A stretch of 64,000 bases of DNA from Cruorifilaria tuberocauda (Eukaryota; Nematoda; Chromadorea; Rhabditida; Onchocercidae). The stretch covers positions 62,001 through 126,000 of the forward strand of contig JABVXU010000040.1 in assembly GCA_013365365.1 (NCBI GenBank), read 5' to 3'. This document shows, in pieces, positions 1 to 8,539 of the stretch (its first letter is position 1; each line of letters starts with the position of its first letter). The notes beneath the pieces were generated by a model. The model did not search any database. It was given only the letters and a program-made list of their open reading frames with translations, and was not told the DNA's origin. A program made the translations under genes and the position numbers.

Positions 1-1412
1 GCTTGTGGCCCTTCATGCACTGATAAATAACTTCCTACTCCATGTCCTGTACCATGCATGTAATCTATTCCAAATCTCCATAAATGAACACGAGCCAGTA
101 TATCTAGCTCTCCGCCAGTGGTACTAAAAGGAAAGATTGCACTTGCTATAGCGATGTGAGCTTTCAATACTATTGTATAGTGAGTTATTTGCTCATTAGT
201 AGGGTTGCCTATTGCTATAGCTCTTGTAACATCAGTCGTACCATCAAGATATTGGCCACCAGAGTCAATCAAATATAGTCCATTTTTTTGGATTACTTTG
301 TTTGTCTCATAGGTTGAGCGGTAATGAATTATTGCCCCATTTTCATTAAATGCAGATATCGTTGGAAAGCTTGATTGTTTAAACAGAGCTTGCTCTTTTC
401 TGTATTTTAAGAGTCTCGCTTCAGCGTTGAGTTCGGTAATTTCATTACTAGTTGCTTGTATAATATATGGATCTACAAGAGACTTATTGACATTATTTTC
501 AAGCCAGCATAGAAAATTTGTTACTGCTACCCCATCCCGAATGTGTGCATTTATAGCTCCAACTATTTCAGTTTTATTTTTTATTGCCTTGTGAATTAAG
601 CAAGGATCCTCCTTTTCAACTACCAGATGATTGCTTTGTATTATATTCATAATACTCATTGGAGTTGTGCTTGGATCTATCATTATCGAGTTTAGTTTAC
701 ATAATGAACTTTCTAGTTCGCTAGCGTCAAGAATATTTATATTGTCATCCAAATTTGCTTGTATAGTTGAGTATTCTTTGTCTTGAATAAATAAATCAAC
801 CATACCATTTCTATATAATAGAACACTACCTAGTATGCATGGATTATACTTAGCATTTTCATTTCTTAAATTTAATAACCAAGAAATTGAATTCGGGTCA
901 GCTAGAAATATTGCTTCGATTTCTTGATCTATACTTTTGATTACTCTTTCACATTTACTCTTGCTACTTTCACCTGAGTACTCAGATGTGTACGAAACTA
1001 TCATTTGTTCTTTATGATTTTTTTCTTTTTTAATTGAATAAGGTACTAATCTACAGATTTTTTCATATTTTCTTATCTCTTTTGCAGTAGAATACTGCAA
1101 GTAATAGCCTAGTGAAGTGGTTGATGTTAAGTTTTCTTTTACCCATTCGCATGGCTCTTTCTCTTGTATATTATATACTTGGAAACTTCTCAGATCGATC
1201 TGATTATGAACTTGCATGATATAACGACTATCTGTAAAAAATATACACTTGTTGTTCTTTGTAACAAAGAGCAAGCCATTTGTTCCTGTAAAACCACATA
1301 ACCTGGTTAACTCATCTGAGTGTTCATTTAAATATTCATCATTAGTGCGCAACATAAATACATCTACATTTATTTTACACATAAAAGAACGAAATTCTTC
1401 TAGTTTTGACAC
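1..1412 (-). CDS. pepP: Xaa-Pro aminopeptidase (aminopeptidase P), 3' end outside window
   Basis: This is an M24-family metallopeptidase that removes an N-terminal residue preceding proline. About 470 residues lie in the window and the frame stays open to the edge, so the C-terminus is missing. Near the edge the reading is GIDYMHGTGHGVGSYLSVHE, the metal-binding His region of aminopeptidase P. Upstream are the two expected aspartates, in LIDSGGQ and TTDVTR. The two glutamate ligands should lie beyond the edge. The N-terminal creatinase-like domain is present (GTNGLLFVT, FTDSRY). The start chosen is GTG at 1412..1410, with GAGG five bases before it. That Shine-Dalgarno overlaps the stop codon of mnmG, so the two genes are probably co-transcribed and translationally coupled. 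Confidence 0.9.
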   Translation of the reverse strand, partial: MSKLEEFRSFMCKINVDVFMLRTNDEYLNEHSDELTRLCGFTGTNGLLFVTKNNKCIFFTDSRYIMQVHNQIDLRSFQVYNIQEKEPCEWVKENLTSTTSLGYYLQYSTAKEIRKYEKICRLVPYSIKKEKNHKEQMIVSYTSEYSGESSKSKCERVIKSIDQEIEAIFLADPNSISWLLNLRNENAKYNPCILGSVLLYRNGMVDLFIQDKEYSTIQANLDDNINILDASELESSLCKLNSIMIDPSTTPMSIMNIIQSNHLVVEKEDPCLIHKAIKNKTEIVGAINAHIRDGVAVTNFLCWLENNVNKSLVDPYIIQATSNEITELNAEARLLKYRKEQALFKQSSFPTISAFNENGAIIHYRSTYETNKVIQKNGLYLIDSGGQYLDGTTDVTRAIAIGNPTNEQITHYTIVLKAHIAIASAIFPFSTTGGELDILARVHLWRFGIDYMHGTGHGVGSYLSVHEGPQ

Positions 1413-1419
1413 AAGTACC

Positions 1420-3327
1420 TCACGCAGAATTTGTTAATGCTTTCATTTTTTTGTTTCTCAAATTCACCAATATACTAACTATTGCTGCTGGAGTAATACC
1501 TTGTATTTGCTTTGCAATACCAATTGTTGATGGTTTTACTGCATGTAATTTTTCTATTACTTCACTTGATAGACCATGAACTTGTGAATAGTTGAAATCA
1601 ATTGGAATTTGAGTATTAATTTCCTCCTGCAAAAATTGCATGTCTGCTTCTTGCCTTATTAGGTAAGGCTTGTACTTTGCTTCAATTGCAACTGCCTCGA
1701 ATATTTCATTTCTTATAGTACCACTTTGAGGCATAACACTGTTTGATTCTAGCCATATTTTATATAACTTATTCCAGTTGATATTTGGGTAGCTAAGTAA
1801 ATCCAGGGCTGTTTTTCTTATTCCATCATAAGATATTTTTATGTCATAAGACTTAAGCTGTTCATGGGTGATTATTAAGTTCTCTAAATCTTTCTCGAGT
1901 TGCTTAATAGACTTAAGTTTGCTTTGTAAAGCAGAGTACCTCTTATACGATACAAGTGAAATATCATATCCTTTTTGTGTTAATCTTCTATCTGCATTGT
2001 CTGATCTGATTGAAAGCCTATATTCTGCACGTGAGGTAAATAGCCTATAAGGTTCTGTTACTCCTTTAGTGACTAGATCATCTATCATTACACCAATATA
2101 TGAATCTGTGCGGCTGAGAATAAAGCTTTTCTTTTCTTTAACTGCAGAAAGTGCTGCGTTAATTCCAGCAATAATTCCTTGCCCTGCTGCTTCTTCATAT
2201 CCTGTAGTTCCATTAATTTGACCTGCGAAATATAGCCCTCTAATTTTTTTGGTTTCTAGGGTATGAAATAGCTCTCTTGGGTCAATATAATCATATTCAA
2301 CTGCATAACCAGGTCTTAACATCTCTGCGTTCTCAAGTCCTTTAATGCTCCTTACCATCTCACGCTGTACTTCGATAGGCAATGAATTTGAGATTCCGTT
2401 TGGGTATATAGTTTTATCATCAAGACTTTCTGGCTCTAGAAATATTTGATGACTATTCCTTTTCATAAATTTTTTAATTTTAGTTTCAATTGACGGACAG
2501 TATCTTGGTGCAACGATGTTGCAAAGATATGAAGAAGCTGATTTATGAAGATTCTCTTGAATTATCCTATGTGTGTTTTCATTAGTATAAGTAATAAAGC
2601 ATGAAACTTGAGGTTGTTTGATTTTTTCTGTGAGATAAGAAAATGGTATAGGTGGATTATCTCCTGCTTGTTCCTGCAGTACTGAGAAGTTTATGGTACT
2701 ACGATCAAGTCTTGGTGGAGTTCCTGTACGCAATCTGCCTAGTTTAAAATTGTATTTTCTTAATGTATTTGCAAGCCCTATTGTAGACTTCTCTCCCATT
2801 CTTCCTGATGGAGTTGTTCGTTTACCTATATGGATTATACCTTCCAGAAAGGTTCCTGTAGTTAAAACTACTTTACTTGTCAGTATACGTTCGCCAGAGC
2901 TTGTTATAACTGCTTTGATATACTGCTCTCCATTGCTATTGCTCTCAATAAGAAAATCGTCAACGGACTCTTCTTTTACTGTTAAATTATCATAATTTAG
3001 AATAATTTTCTGTATTGCCTTCTTATATAATTTTCGATCTGCCTGTGCACGTGGTCCCCATACTGCTGCACCTCTGCTGCTATTTAAAATAACCGAGTGT
3101 ATACTTGCCTGATCAATTGCTCTTGCTATTATCCCGTCGAGAGCATCGATCTCCCTGACTACAACACCCTTTGCAATCCCTCCAATTGCTGGATTGCAAG
3201 ACATTTCTCCTATGGTTGAGACTTTGTGAGTTATAAGTAGTGTATATGCACCAAGGCGAGCTGCGGCTGCAGCTGCTTCACAACCAGCATGACCGCCACC
3301 TACTACTACTACATCATATGTATGCAT
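1420..3327 (-). CDS. mnmG: tRNA uridine-5-carboxymethylaminomethyl modification enzyme MnmG (GidA)
   Basis: This FAD enzyme works with MnmE to install the carboxymethylaminomethyl group on wobble uridine 34 of certain tRNAs in the cytoplasm. The 635-residue product has the usual family length. It starts with the FAD-binding segment [13 protein letters not shown] (residues 7-19), continues with [11 protein letters not shown], and has the family segment [11 protein letters not shown] and a late GYEEAAGQG block. The helical C-terminal domain that contacts MnmE and tRNA is complete. The stop codon lies 7 bases before the pepP start, which suggests an operon. A TTGACA box about 50 bases upstream is a possible promoter. 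Confidence 0.97.
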   Translation of the reverse strand: MHTYDVVVVGGGHAGCEAAAAAARLGAYTLLITHKVSTIGEMSCNPAIGGIAKGVVVREIDALDGIIARAIDQASIHSVILNSSRGAAVWGPRAQADRKLYKKAIQKIILNYDNLTVKEESVDDFLIESNSNGEQYIKAVITSSGERILTSKVVLTTGTFLEGIIHIGKRTTPSGRMGEKSTIGLANTLRKYNFKLGRLRTGTPPRLDRSTINFSVLQEQAGDNPPIPFSYLTEKIKQPQVSCFITYTNENTHRIIQENLHKSASSYLCNIVAPRYCPSIETKIKKFMKRNSHQIFLEPESLDDKTIYPNGISNSLPIEVQREMVRSIKGLENAEMLRPGYAVEYDYIDPRELFHTLETKKIRGLYFAGQINGTTGYEEAAGQGIIAGINAALSAVKEKKSFILSRTDSYIGVMIDDLVTKGVTEPYRLFTSRAEYRLSIRSDNADRRLTQKGYDISLVSYKRYSALQSKLKSIKQLEKDLENLIITHEQLKSYDIKISYDGIRKTALDLLSYPNINWNKLYKIWLESNSVMPQSGTIRNEIFEAVAIEAKYKPYLIRQEADMQFLQEEINTQIPIDFNYSQVHGLSSEVIEKLHAVKPSTIGIAKQIQGITPAAIVSILVNLRNKKMKALTNSA

Positions 3328-3351
3328 GCTTTTTTAAATAATTGACACTTT

Positions 3352-3382
3352 TAATATTCCAGTTATTAGTGGTAAATGTCAA
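3352..3382 (-). promoter_or_regulatory. Possible promoter of mnmG
   Basis: Reading the minus strand, TTGACA at 3382..3377 is a perfect -35 box. It is followed after 18-19 bases by a weak AT-rich -10 (AATATT/ATATTA), about 25 bases before the mnmG start. A second TTGACA lies on the opposite strand at 3342-3347, so the two form a widely spaced inverted pair. The -10 is poor, so the call is tentative. Confidence 0.3.
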
Positions 3383-3545
3383 ATTTTACAGCAATGCAGG
3401 TACTCAAGCAATTAACTAACATTCAGATTTCTTAAGACATAAAAATATAGATTAAATATTACTTATAAAACTTGCTGATTTCCTTATCATAATAATAAAA
3501 AATTTAGTTATTTTGATATGTAAATATTGAGTAATATAAAGTGTT

Positions 3546-3753
3546 ATGATTAAGTTAGTTGCATTTATTATTGCTATACTTTGCTGCTTGCTTTGTTCCT
3601 TAGGTGGATTCATAAAAATGAAAAGTAAATGATGATTCAATATCTGAAGTACTGAGTAAATAAAGAGAGGATTTTGATTTAAGAAAAAAAATTGAAGTGA
3701 AAACTAAAAACTTATCTACTGAAGCTAATCTAAATAAGGAAAACAAGACTTGA
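3546..3753 (+). pseudogene. Decayed gene for a small single-pass membrane protein
   Basis: ATG at 3546 opens a 28-codon frame (MIKLVAFIIAILCCLLCSLG...) that is one hydrophobic helix followed by a basic end, stopping at 3630-3632. A second frame takes over at 3631 and reads DDSISEVLSK, an in-frame TAA at 3661, then REDFDLRKKIEVKTKNL and on to TGA at 3751. The charged second part looks like the cytoplasmic tail of the same protein. One frameshift and one nonsense codon would therefore separate them. The family is not recognised. Alternatively, only the 28-residue peptide is made. This is the only coding trace in the mnmG-ribD gap. Confidence 0.4.
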
Positions 3754-3771
3754 CATTACTATGAGTTAACT

Positions 3772-3800
3772 AAAAGGGTAGGTTTTCTACCTTTTTCTTT
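3772..3800. terminator. Intrinsic terminator downstream of ribD
   Basis: AAAAGGGTAG pairs with CTACCTTTT (one bulged G) around a short GTTTT loop. T-rich runs follow on both strands. It lies 20-48 bases after the ribD stop on the minus strand and could also end plus-strand transcription from the decayed small gene. Confidence 0.55.
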
Positions 3801-3819
3801 ATACCTGGATATGCAAAAA

Positions 3820-5043
3820 TTAAGGTAATTTGTCCCAAACTTCGACTATATCTTGATCAAGATCTATTACTTCTGCTTTCTTGAATTGATAACAGTTGTT
3901 AATGAATTGAATTCCCAAATTTCCTATAAAAGGAATAGCATCATTACCAAGGATTTTACCACTACGGCAGACTATTAATCTGTCTATTAAATTAGACTTT
4001 AATAGTTCTGTTGTTAATATCATGCCACCTTCAACTAATAATCTTGTTATACCGATTTCTGAAACAAGTTTTGATGCCATGTCTTTTAGACATATTTTAT
4101 CGAAAACATCAGGTTTTTCTTGCTCTTGCATTTCTTTAATATCTGACTCAGAAATCTTGTGTATGTTATATAAACATTTAGTATACTGCTTTAAAGCTGA
4201 AATTTCTCGATTCACTTGTTTGGACACTTTAGCAACAGGAATTTTTCTATTTGAATTGACTATTAAATAGTTAATATTTTGTATTTTCCTTTCTACTTCT
4301 TTATTCGTGATTACCCAAGTCATTACTTTATCTGCAGTTTTTACAATATTGTGCTCTTCTTTCAATTTTTCTTGACTGTCAATAATCAGCCTGATTGGTG
4401 ATCTACATTCAAGTCCTGGTAGCCTACAAGTTAGCAGTGGATTGTCACTAATTAAAGTATTGCTACCAATCATAATTGCATCATGTTTTGCTCTTAGTTC
4501 ATGTACCCAATTTCTTGTATCTTTACTTGTTACCCATTTGCTATTACCTGTAAACGTTGCAATCTTCCCATCAAGAGTTGTTGCGATTTTACAAACTATG
4601 AATGGTCTATGTAATTTCTTGGTAGTAAAAAACCCAATGTTCAATTTTTCTGCTTTTTTTTGCATGATGCCTTGCTCAACTTCAATTCCAGCTTCTTCTA
4701 AAGCTTTGACTCCCATGCCTAGAACTCTTTCATCAGGATCGATTGTCGCAATTACTACTCTTCTTATTCCAGATCTTATAATTTCTGTAGTGCAAGGCTC
4801 TGTGATTCCAAAGTGGCAGCATGGTTCAAGAGTAACGTACATAGTCGCACCATGAGTTAAATCTTTAGCCCTTTGTAGGGCAATTATTTCTGCATGTGGA
4901 CGTCCACCAATTCCTGTATAACCTTTCCCAATTACCACATCATCTTTTACAATAACACATCCAACAGCAGGATTTGGTGCAACACTCCCAAGAGTTCTTT
5001 CCGCAAGCTTTAATGCTATTGACATGAAATGGTTATCTGTCAT
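3820..5043 (-). CDS. ribD: Bifunctional riboflavin biosynthesis deaminase/reductase RibD
   Basis: RibD deaminates and then reduces the pyrimidine intermediate of riboflavin synthesis in the cytoplasm. The zinc deaminase domain is clear: HAE at residues 50-52 and PCCHFGITEPC at 74-84. The reductase domain starts near residue 146 (RPFIVCKIATTLDGKIA) and ends with VEGGMILTTELL and a conserved tail. The 407-residue length exceeds the usual roughly 360-380. The extra residues lie at about 235-310, a charged Lys/Glu/Ile-rich stretch inside the reductase domain. The ATG overlaps the dgt stop by one base (TAATG), so the two are translationally coupled. ribA (51.4 kb) and ribH (62.6 kb) are also in the window. 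Confidence 0.95.
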   Translation of the reverse strand: MTDNHFMSIALKLAERTLGSVAPNPAVGCVIVKDDVVIGKGYTGIGGRPHAEIIALQRAKDLTHGATMYVTLEPCCHFGITEPCTTEIIRSGIRRVVIATIDPDERVLGMGVKALEEAGIEVEQGIMQKKAEKLNIGFFTTKKLHRPFIVCKIATTLDGKIATFTGNSKWVTSKDTRNWVHELRAKHDAIMIGSNTLISDNPLLTCRLPGLECRSPIRLIIDSQEKLKEEHNIVKTADKVMTWVITNKEVERKIQNINYLIVNSNRKIPVAKVSKQVNREISALKQYTKCLYNIHKISESDIKEMQEQEKPDVFDKICLKDMASKLVSEIGITRLLVEGGMILTTELLKSNLIDRLIVCRSGKILGNDAIPFIGNLGIQFINNCYQFKKAEVIDLDQDIVEVWDKLP

Positions 5044-6242
5044 TAGAAGGAAGTCATTTCATATGAGGTATCAAAAATTCTTCTATGTTCATATATGGCA
5101 AATCTATCTGTCATACCAGAGATATAGTCACATATTACTACTGAACGTTCAAACTCACAAGCAAGCCTACACCACTCTATAGGCAATAGCTCAGGGTTTT
5201 CATAAAAACACTTGAAAAGCTCTTGTACTATACGTTTTGCTTTATTCATAGTCCTATTGAGTTTATAGCTCTTGTATATTTTTTCTATATTAAATTTTTT
5301 CATTTCTTTTGTAGCATTTGCAACTTCTGGTGAGAATATAACTAGCATCTTGTTTAAACTTCTTACGTCTTCTACACTTTCTATTTTATAATCCTCAATG
5401 TTCTTTTTAGTCTGAGAAACAACGTCACTTATCATAATTCCTATGGTTCTACTGAGAGATTCATGTGTAAGTTTATTCTGGGATAATCCTGAATACTTTC
5501 TTTTTATATCTTCAAATATTTGTCCAATTAAAGGAATACTGAACAGGTCTTCTACAGTTATTAAATTTCCTCTCAATGCATCATCAAGATCATGAACGCT
5601 GTATGCGATATCATCTGCAATCGAAGCGACCTGTGCTTCGATGCTTGAAAATTTTTCAAGTTTTAAATCATATTTTTCATTGTATTCTAACAATAGCTGA
5701 TTGTTTGTGTGGAATGATGCATTCTGGCCGAGCAGAGGACCATTATGCTTTGCAACTCCTTCAATTACCTCCCAACTTAGATTCATGCCGTTAAAATCAG
5801 CGTGTTTTTGTTCAAGATGAGTCAGAATCCTTATAGCTTGAACGTTATGGTCAAATCCGTACTTCTCATTATCAATGTTTAAATCTTGAACTGATTTCTT
5901 TAGAGCGTTTTCACCTGTGTGACCAAATGGAGGATGCCCAAGGTCATGTGCTAATGCTATACATTCAGTGATATCTTCATCTAAACCGAGCATACGTGCA
6001 ATAGATCTTGCAATTTGCGCAACTTCAAGACTATGAGTCAGACGTGTGCGATAGTAATCATTCTCATAATTAATAAAGACTTGTGTTTTATACCCTAATT
6101 TTCTTAATGCATTAGAGTGTATAATACGATCCCTATCACGCTGAAAACAACTCCGATTTTCATCCTCTAATTCTTTAAAATACCTTCCCCTTGTTTTATG
6201 TGGAAAACACGCATAACTTAACAGAAAATTGTTGTTTGACAT
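5043..6242 (-). CDS. dgt: Deoxyguanosinetriphosphate triphosphohydrolase-like HD-domain protein
   Basis: This HD-superfamily enzyme is expected to split dNTPs into nucleoside and triphosphate and so help control dNTP pools. The metal-binding set is complete: His70 in TRLTHSLEVAQIA, and His99-Asp100 in ALAHDLGHPPFGH. A later aspartate lies in ASIADDIAYSVHDLDD. The N-terminal RDRDRIIHSNALRKLGYKTQVF block is typical of the short, non-E. coli dGTPase subfamily, and the 399-residue length fits. It is divergent from the Fe-S protein at 6278 and overlaps ribD by one base. Substrate preference cannot be read from the sequence. Confidence 0.9.
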   Translation of the reverse strand: MSNNNFLLSYACFPHKTRGRYFKELEDENRSCFQRDRDRIIHSNALRKLGYKTQVFINYENDYYRTRLTHSLEVAQIARSIARMLGLDEDITECIALAHDLGHPPFGHTGENALKKSVQDLNIDNEKYGFDHNVQAIRILTHLEQKHADFNGMNLSWEVIEGVAKHNGPLLGQNASFHTNNQLLLEYNEKYDLKLEKFSSIEAQVASIADDIAYSVHDLDDALRGNLITVEDLFSIPLIGQIFEDIKRKYSGLSQNKLTHESLSRTIGIMISDVVSQTKKNIEDYKIESVEDVRSLNKMLVIFSPEVANATKEMKKFNIEKIYKSYKLNRTMNKAKRIVQELFKCFYENPELLPIEWCRLACEFERSVVICDYISGMTDRFAIYEHRRIFDTSYEMTSF

Positions 6243-6277
6243 GTAAAGTTTTTACTATAATAAGTTATTAATAGTAA

Positions 6278-6748
6278 ATGGCGGTAGCTATGTCAATGGA
6301 TTGCAATATTAACCTAACTGATAATGCATTAAAAAAGATCTATTCTCTTATAGAGCAGGAAAAATGTGAGAACTCTGTTTTGCGGATTGCAGTTTCAGGT
6401 GGTGGATGTTCTGGATTCAAGTACAATTTCCTTATGGATCAAATAAGCAAAAATCCGTTTTTAGGCGATAAAGACTATGATAATGATGAATTTGATGATG
6501 AGGATGAAGTTGATGATTGTGAAGACAGCAAAAATTATGAGGGTCACTCTAGTTTTAGTAAAAAAAGTCAAGATATAGTAGTGAATGATGAGAATGGAAA
6601 ACCTGTATTAACAATTGATAATCATTCAGCAAAATTTTTAAATAATTCAGTTATAGATTATAATGAAAGTCTAGGTAGTTCTGGTTTTCAAATAAATAAT
6701 GTTCTTGCTAAATCCCGATGCGGGTGTGGTAATAGCTTCTCAATTTAG
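6278..6748 (+). CDS. IscA/HesB-family iron-sulfur cluster carrier with an acidic insertion
   Basis: This is an A-type Fe-S carrier that accepts clusters and passes them to apoproteins. The three ligand cysteines are present: Cys44 in SGGGCSGF, and Cys148 and Cys150 in CGCGNSFS at the C-terminus. At 156 residues it is about 45 longer than the usual 105-110. The extra part is a single block at about residues 58-97, rich in Asp and Glu (FDDEDEVDDCED), between the two halves of the fold. The start may be at 6278 or at the ATGs at 6290/6296. lolD follows on the same strand about 45 bases later. The cysteine desulfurase at 8540 is a possible functional partner. Confidence 0.85.
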   Translation: MAVAMSMDCNINLTDNALKKIYSLIEQEKCENSVLRIAVSGGGCSGFKYNFLMDQISKNPFLGDKDYDNDEFDDEDEVDDCEDSKNYEGHSSFSKKSQDIVVNDENGKPVLTIDNHSAKFLNNSVIDYNESLGSSGFQINNVLAKSRCGCGNSFSI

Positions 6749-6794
6749 TGAAATTTCTGCCTGTAAGAATTTAAGTAACTGATTGTCATTTAAC

Positions 6795-7463
6795 ATGAGT
6801 AGTGTATCACTAGAGTTAACTTCTGTAGGTAAGATCTTCAAAAAGAATGTTATCATAGAAAACATTAGTTTGAAAGTTAAAAAAGGGCAGGTAATTGCAT
6901 TAATTGGTCATTCCGGGTCAGGAAAAACAACTATATTGCAAATTGCAGGTTTATTAGATAAACCAACTTCTGGCATAGTAGCAGTGGATGGAATAAATTG
7001 TACACGGGCTAGTGATAAGCGTAAAACTTATATAAGAAGGAATTTTCTTAGCTTTATTTATCAATTTCATTATTTACTGCAAGAGTTATCAGTATTAGAA
7101 AATATTATGCTTCCTCAGCTTATTGCAGGAAAAGGTAAAGCTGTTGCAATGAAAAGTGCACTAACAGTGTTGGAAAAATTTAGTCTAGAAAATAAGGCAG
7201 ATAATATGGTATCTGAAATTTCTGGTGGAGAAAGGCAAAGAGTTGCAATTGCAAGAAGTATTGTAAGTTCTCCAAGACTTTTGCTTGCAGACGAGCCAAC
7301 AGGGAATTTAGATTCAATAAATTCTCTAAGTGTATTTTCCTTATTGCATTCATATGTGAAAGAAAATAACAGTTCTATGATTATAGTAACACACAACCAT
7401 CTTCTTGCTGAGAGAGCAGACTATGTTTTGCAAATAAAAAACAGATCTTTAATAAAATTGTAA
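6795..7463 (+). CDS. lolD: Lipoprotein-releasing ABC transporter ATPase LolD
   Basis: This ATPase drives LolC/E-type release of lipoproteins from the inner membrane for delivery to the outer membrane. It shows Walker A (GHSGSGKTT), the Q-loop region YQFHYLLQELSVLENIMLP typical of LolD, the signature SGGERQR and Walker B with LLLADEPTGNLDS, followed by the H-loop VTHNH. ATG 6795 is preferred, giving 222 residues. A TTG four codons upstream at 6783 extends the frame but has no ribosome site. The permease is not in the window. A lipoprotein gene lies directly downstream on the opposite strand. Confidence 0.9.
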   Translation: MSSVSLELTSVGKIFKKNVIIENISLKVKKGQVIALIGHSGSGKTTILQIAGLLDKPTSGIVAVDGINCTRASDKRKTYIRRNFLSFIYQFHYLLQELSVLENIMLPQLIAGKGKAVAMKSALTVLEKFSLENKADNMVSEISGGERQRVAIARSIVSSPRLLLADEPTGNLDSINSLSVFSLLHSYVKENNSSMIIVTHNHLLAERADYVLQIKNRSLIKL

Positions 7464-7490
7464 GAAACATAGCATAGAACTATGTGATAT

Positions 7491-7655
7491 TTACTTTATA
7501 CTTGACTTAGTCAAATGGTTATTGATAGGGTGTAACTTACATAAAGTACTTTCATTACTTCTGATGCATGGGCTTTTTAACTTACGTTGCTTGCTTAAAA
7601 AACACCCTGATAACATAAATATAACTAAAACAATAAACAATAGTTTTCTAAACAT
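7491..7655 (-). CDS. Small lipoprotein, 54 residues, VirB7-like in size and layout
   Basis: The gene starts at ATG 7655 behind an excellent Shine-Dalgarno (GAGGAGG, 7 bases before the ATG) and ends with TAA at 7491. The product begins MFRKLLFIVLVIFMLSGC: a basic N-terminus, a hydrophobic stretch and a lipobox (L15-S16-G17-C18). The mature part is therefore only 37 residues, basic, with two further cysteines at 30 (KSPC) and 39. It lies 55 bases after the alpha/beta hydrolase on the same strand. The size, lipidated Cys and extra cysteines match VirB7 of type IV secretion systems, and the virB8-virD4 operon here has no virB7. That assignment is inference. It could instead be another small outer-membrane lipoprotein. 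Confidence 0.75.
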   Translation of the reverse strand: MFRKLLFIVLVIFMLSGCFLSKQRKLKSPCIRSNESTLCKLHPINNHLTKSSIK

Positions 7656-7710
7656 AATGAAACCTCCTCTTTATTACTTATTGCTATGCTTATTTTCTTC
7701 TTTGTAAGGA

Positions 7711-8409
7711 TTAGGCATATTCTTTTATTTTTACCTTTTTTCTTACCTTTTGAAGAGAAATATCCGTACCATTTAAGCGTAGTTTTATATAATCATCTAT
7801 GATTTGAACGACTTCCTCTTCTTTGTCTTTTAAGAAATGGTTTGTATTATCTATTATATGGTATTCCATATGGTCGCTTTTTACTGAGTTCATCAACCTT
7901 TTTGTTAATTCTGTTACATCACTTTCTTCTGAAATTGTGTCGTTACTACTTTGTACTATAAGCCCAGGGACCGGACATGGAGAGAGAAAAGAGAAGTCAT
8001 ACTTAGTTGCTGGAAGAGAAAGAGCAATGAAACCTACTACTTCAGGTCTACGCATCGTCAGCTGCATAGCTACCCACGCTCCAAAGGAAAACCCAGCAAC
8101 CCAGATTGGAACATTACTAGGATTATGCTCTTGAAGCCAGTCTATTGCTACTGCAGCATCAGTTAATTCTCCTATGCCCTTATCAAAAGTCCCAGTAGAT
8201 TTCCCTACACCACGGAAATTAATCTTTAATGCAGAAAAGTTGTTATCAATAAAGGACGTGTATATGCCATGTATCATTTTGCTATCCATATTACCTCCAT
8301 ATTGGGGATGATGATGTAGAATTAGTACGACTGGTGCATTGGTATTTTTACTTTGGTAGTACTCACCCTCTATCTTTTTTGCCGCATTGTTTAAAAAAAC
8401 CTCTACCAC
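7711..8409 (-). CDS. Alpha/beta hydrolase (COG2945-like)
   Basis: This 232-residue serine hydrolase of the alpha/beta fold has an unknown substrate. The N-terminal strand LILHHHPQYGGNMDSKM carries the oxyanion-side motif of this subfamily, followed by INFRGVGKSTG. The nucleophile is Ser108 in GFSFG, the acid is probably Asp157 (QSSNDTIS) and the base His191 (DNTNHFL). The last 40 residues are lysine-rich. No signal peptide is visible, so it is probably cytoplasmic. The small lipoprotein gene follows on the same strand, and the cysteine desulfurase is divergent upstream. Confidence 0.85.
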   Translation of the reverse strand: MVEVFLNNAAKKIEGEYYQSKNTNAPVVLILHHHPQYGGNMDSKMIHGIYTSFIDNNFSALKINFRGVGKSTGTFDKGIGELTDAAVAIDWLQEHNPSNVPIWVAGFSFGAWVAMQLTMRRPEVVGFIALSLPATKYDFSFLSPCPVPGLIVQSSNDTISEESDVTELTKRLMNSVKSDHMEYHIIDNTNHFLKDKEEEVVQIIDDYIKLRLNGTDISLQKVRKKVKIKEYA

Positions 8410-8421
8410 GTGTACCCCTCT

Positions 8422-8484
8422 AAAAGCTTGTTTAATAAATACGTGAATTATGTATTAATCTTACTGTTTTTGCAATAAGCTTTT
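8422..8484. repeat. Inverted repeat in a divergent promoter region
   Basis: AAAAGCTT (8422-8429) and AAGCTTTT (8477-8484) form a perfect 8-base inverted repeat. It sits between the start codons of the alpha/beta hydrolase (minus) and the cysteine desulfurase (plus). It could be part of a regulatory site or chance in AT-rich DNA. Confidence 0.35.
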
Positions 8485-8539
8485 GTTGTGCTAAAGCAAA
8501 TATACAATTGATAATATTTAAAGGAGTTTTTATAATCTG

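Noticed and set aside
3452..3640. 62-codon minus-strand frame between mnmG and ribD
   Set aside because: No ribosome site; it lies opposite the more protein-like decayed membrane gene.
7522..7707. 61-codon plus-strand frame opposite the small lipoprotein gene
   Set aside because: It is the shadow of the lipoprotein gene, which has the better ribosome site and a clear lipobox.
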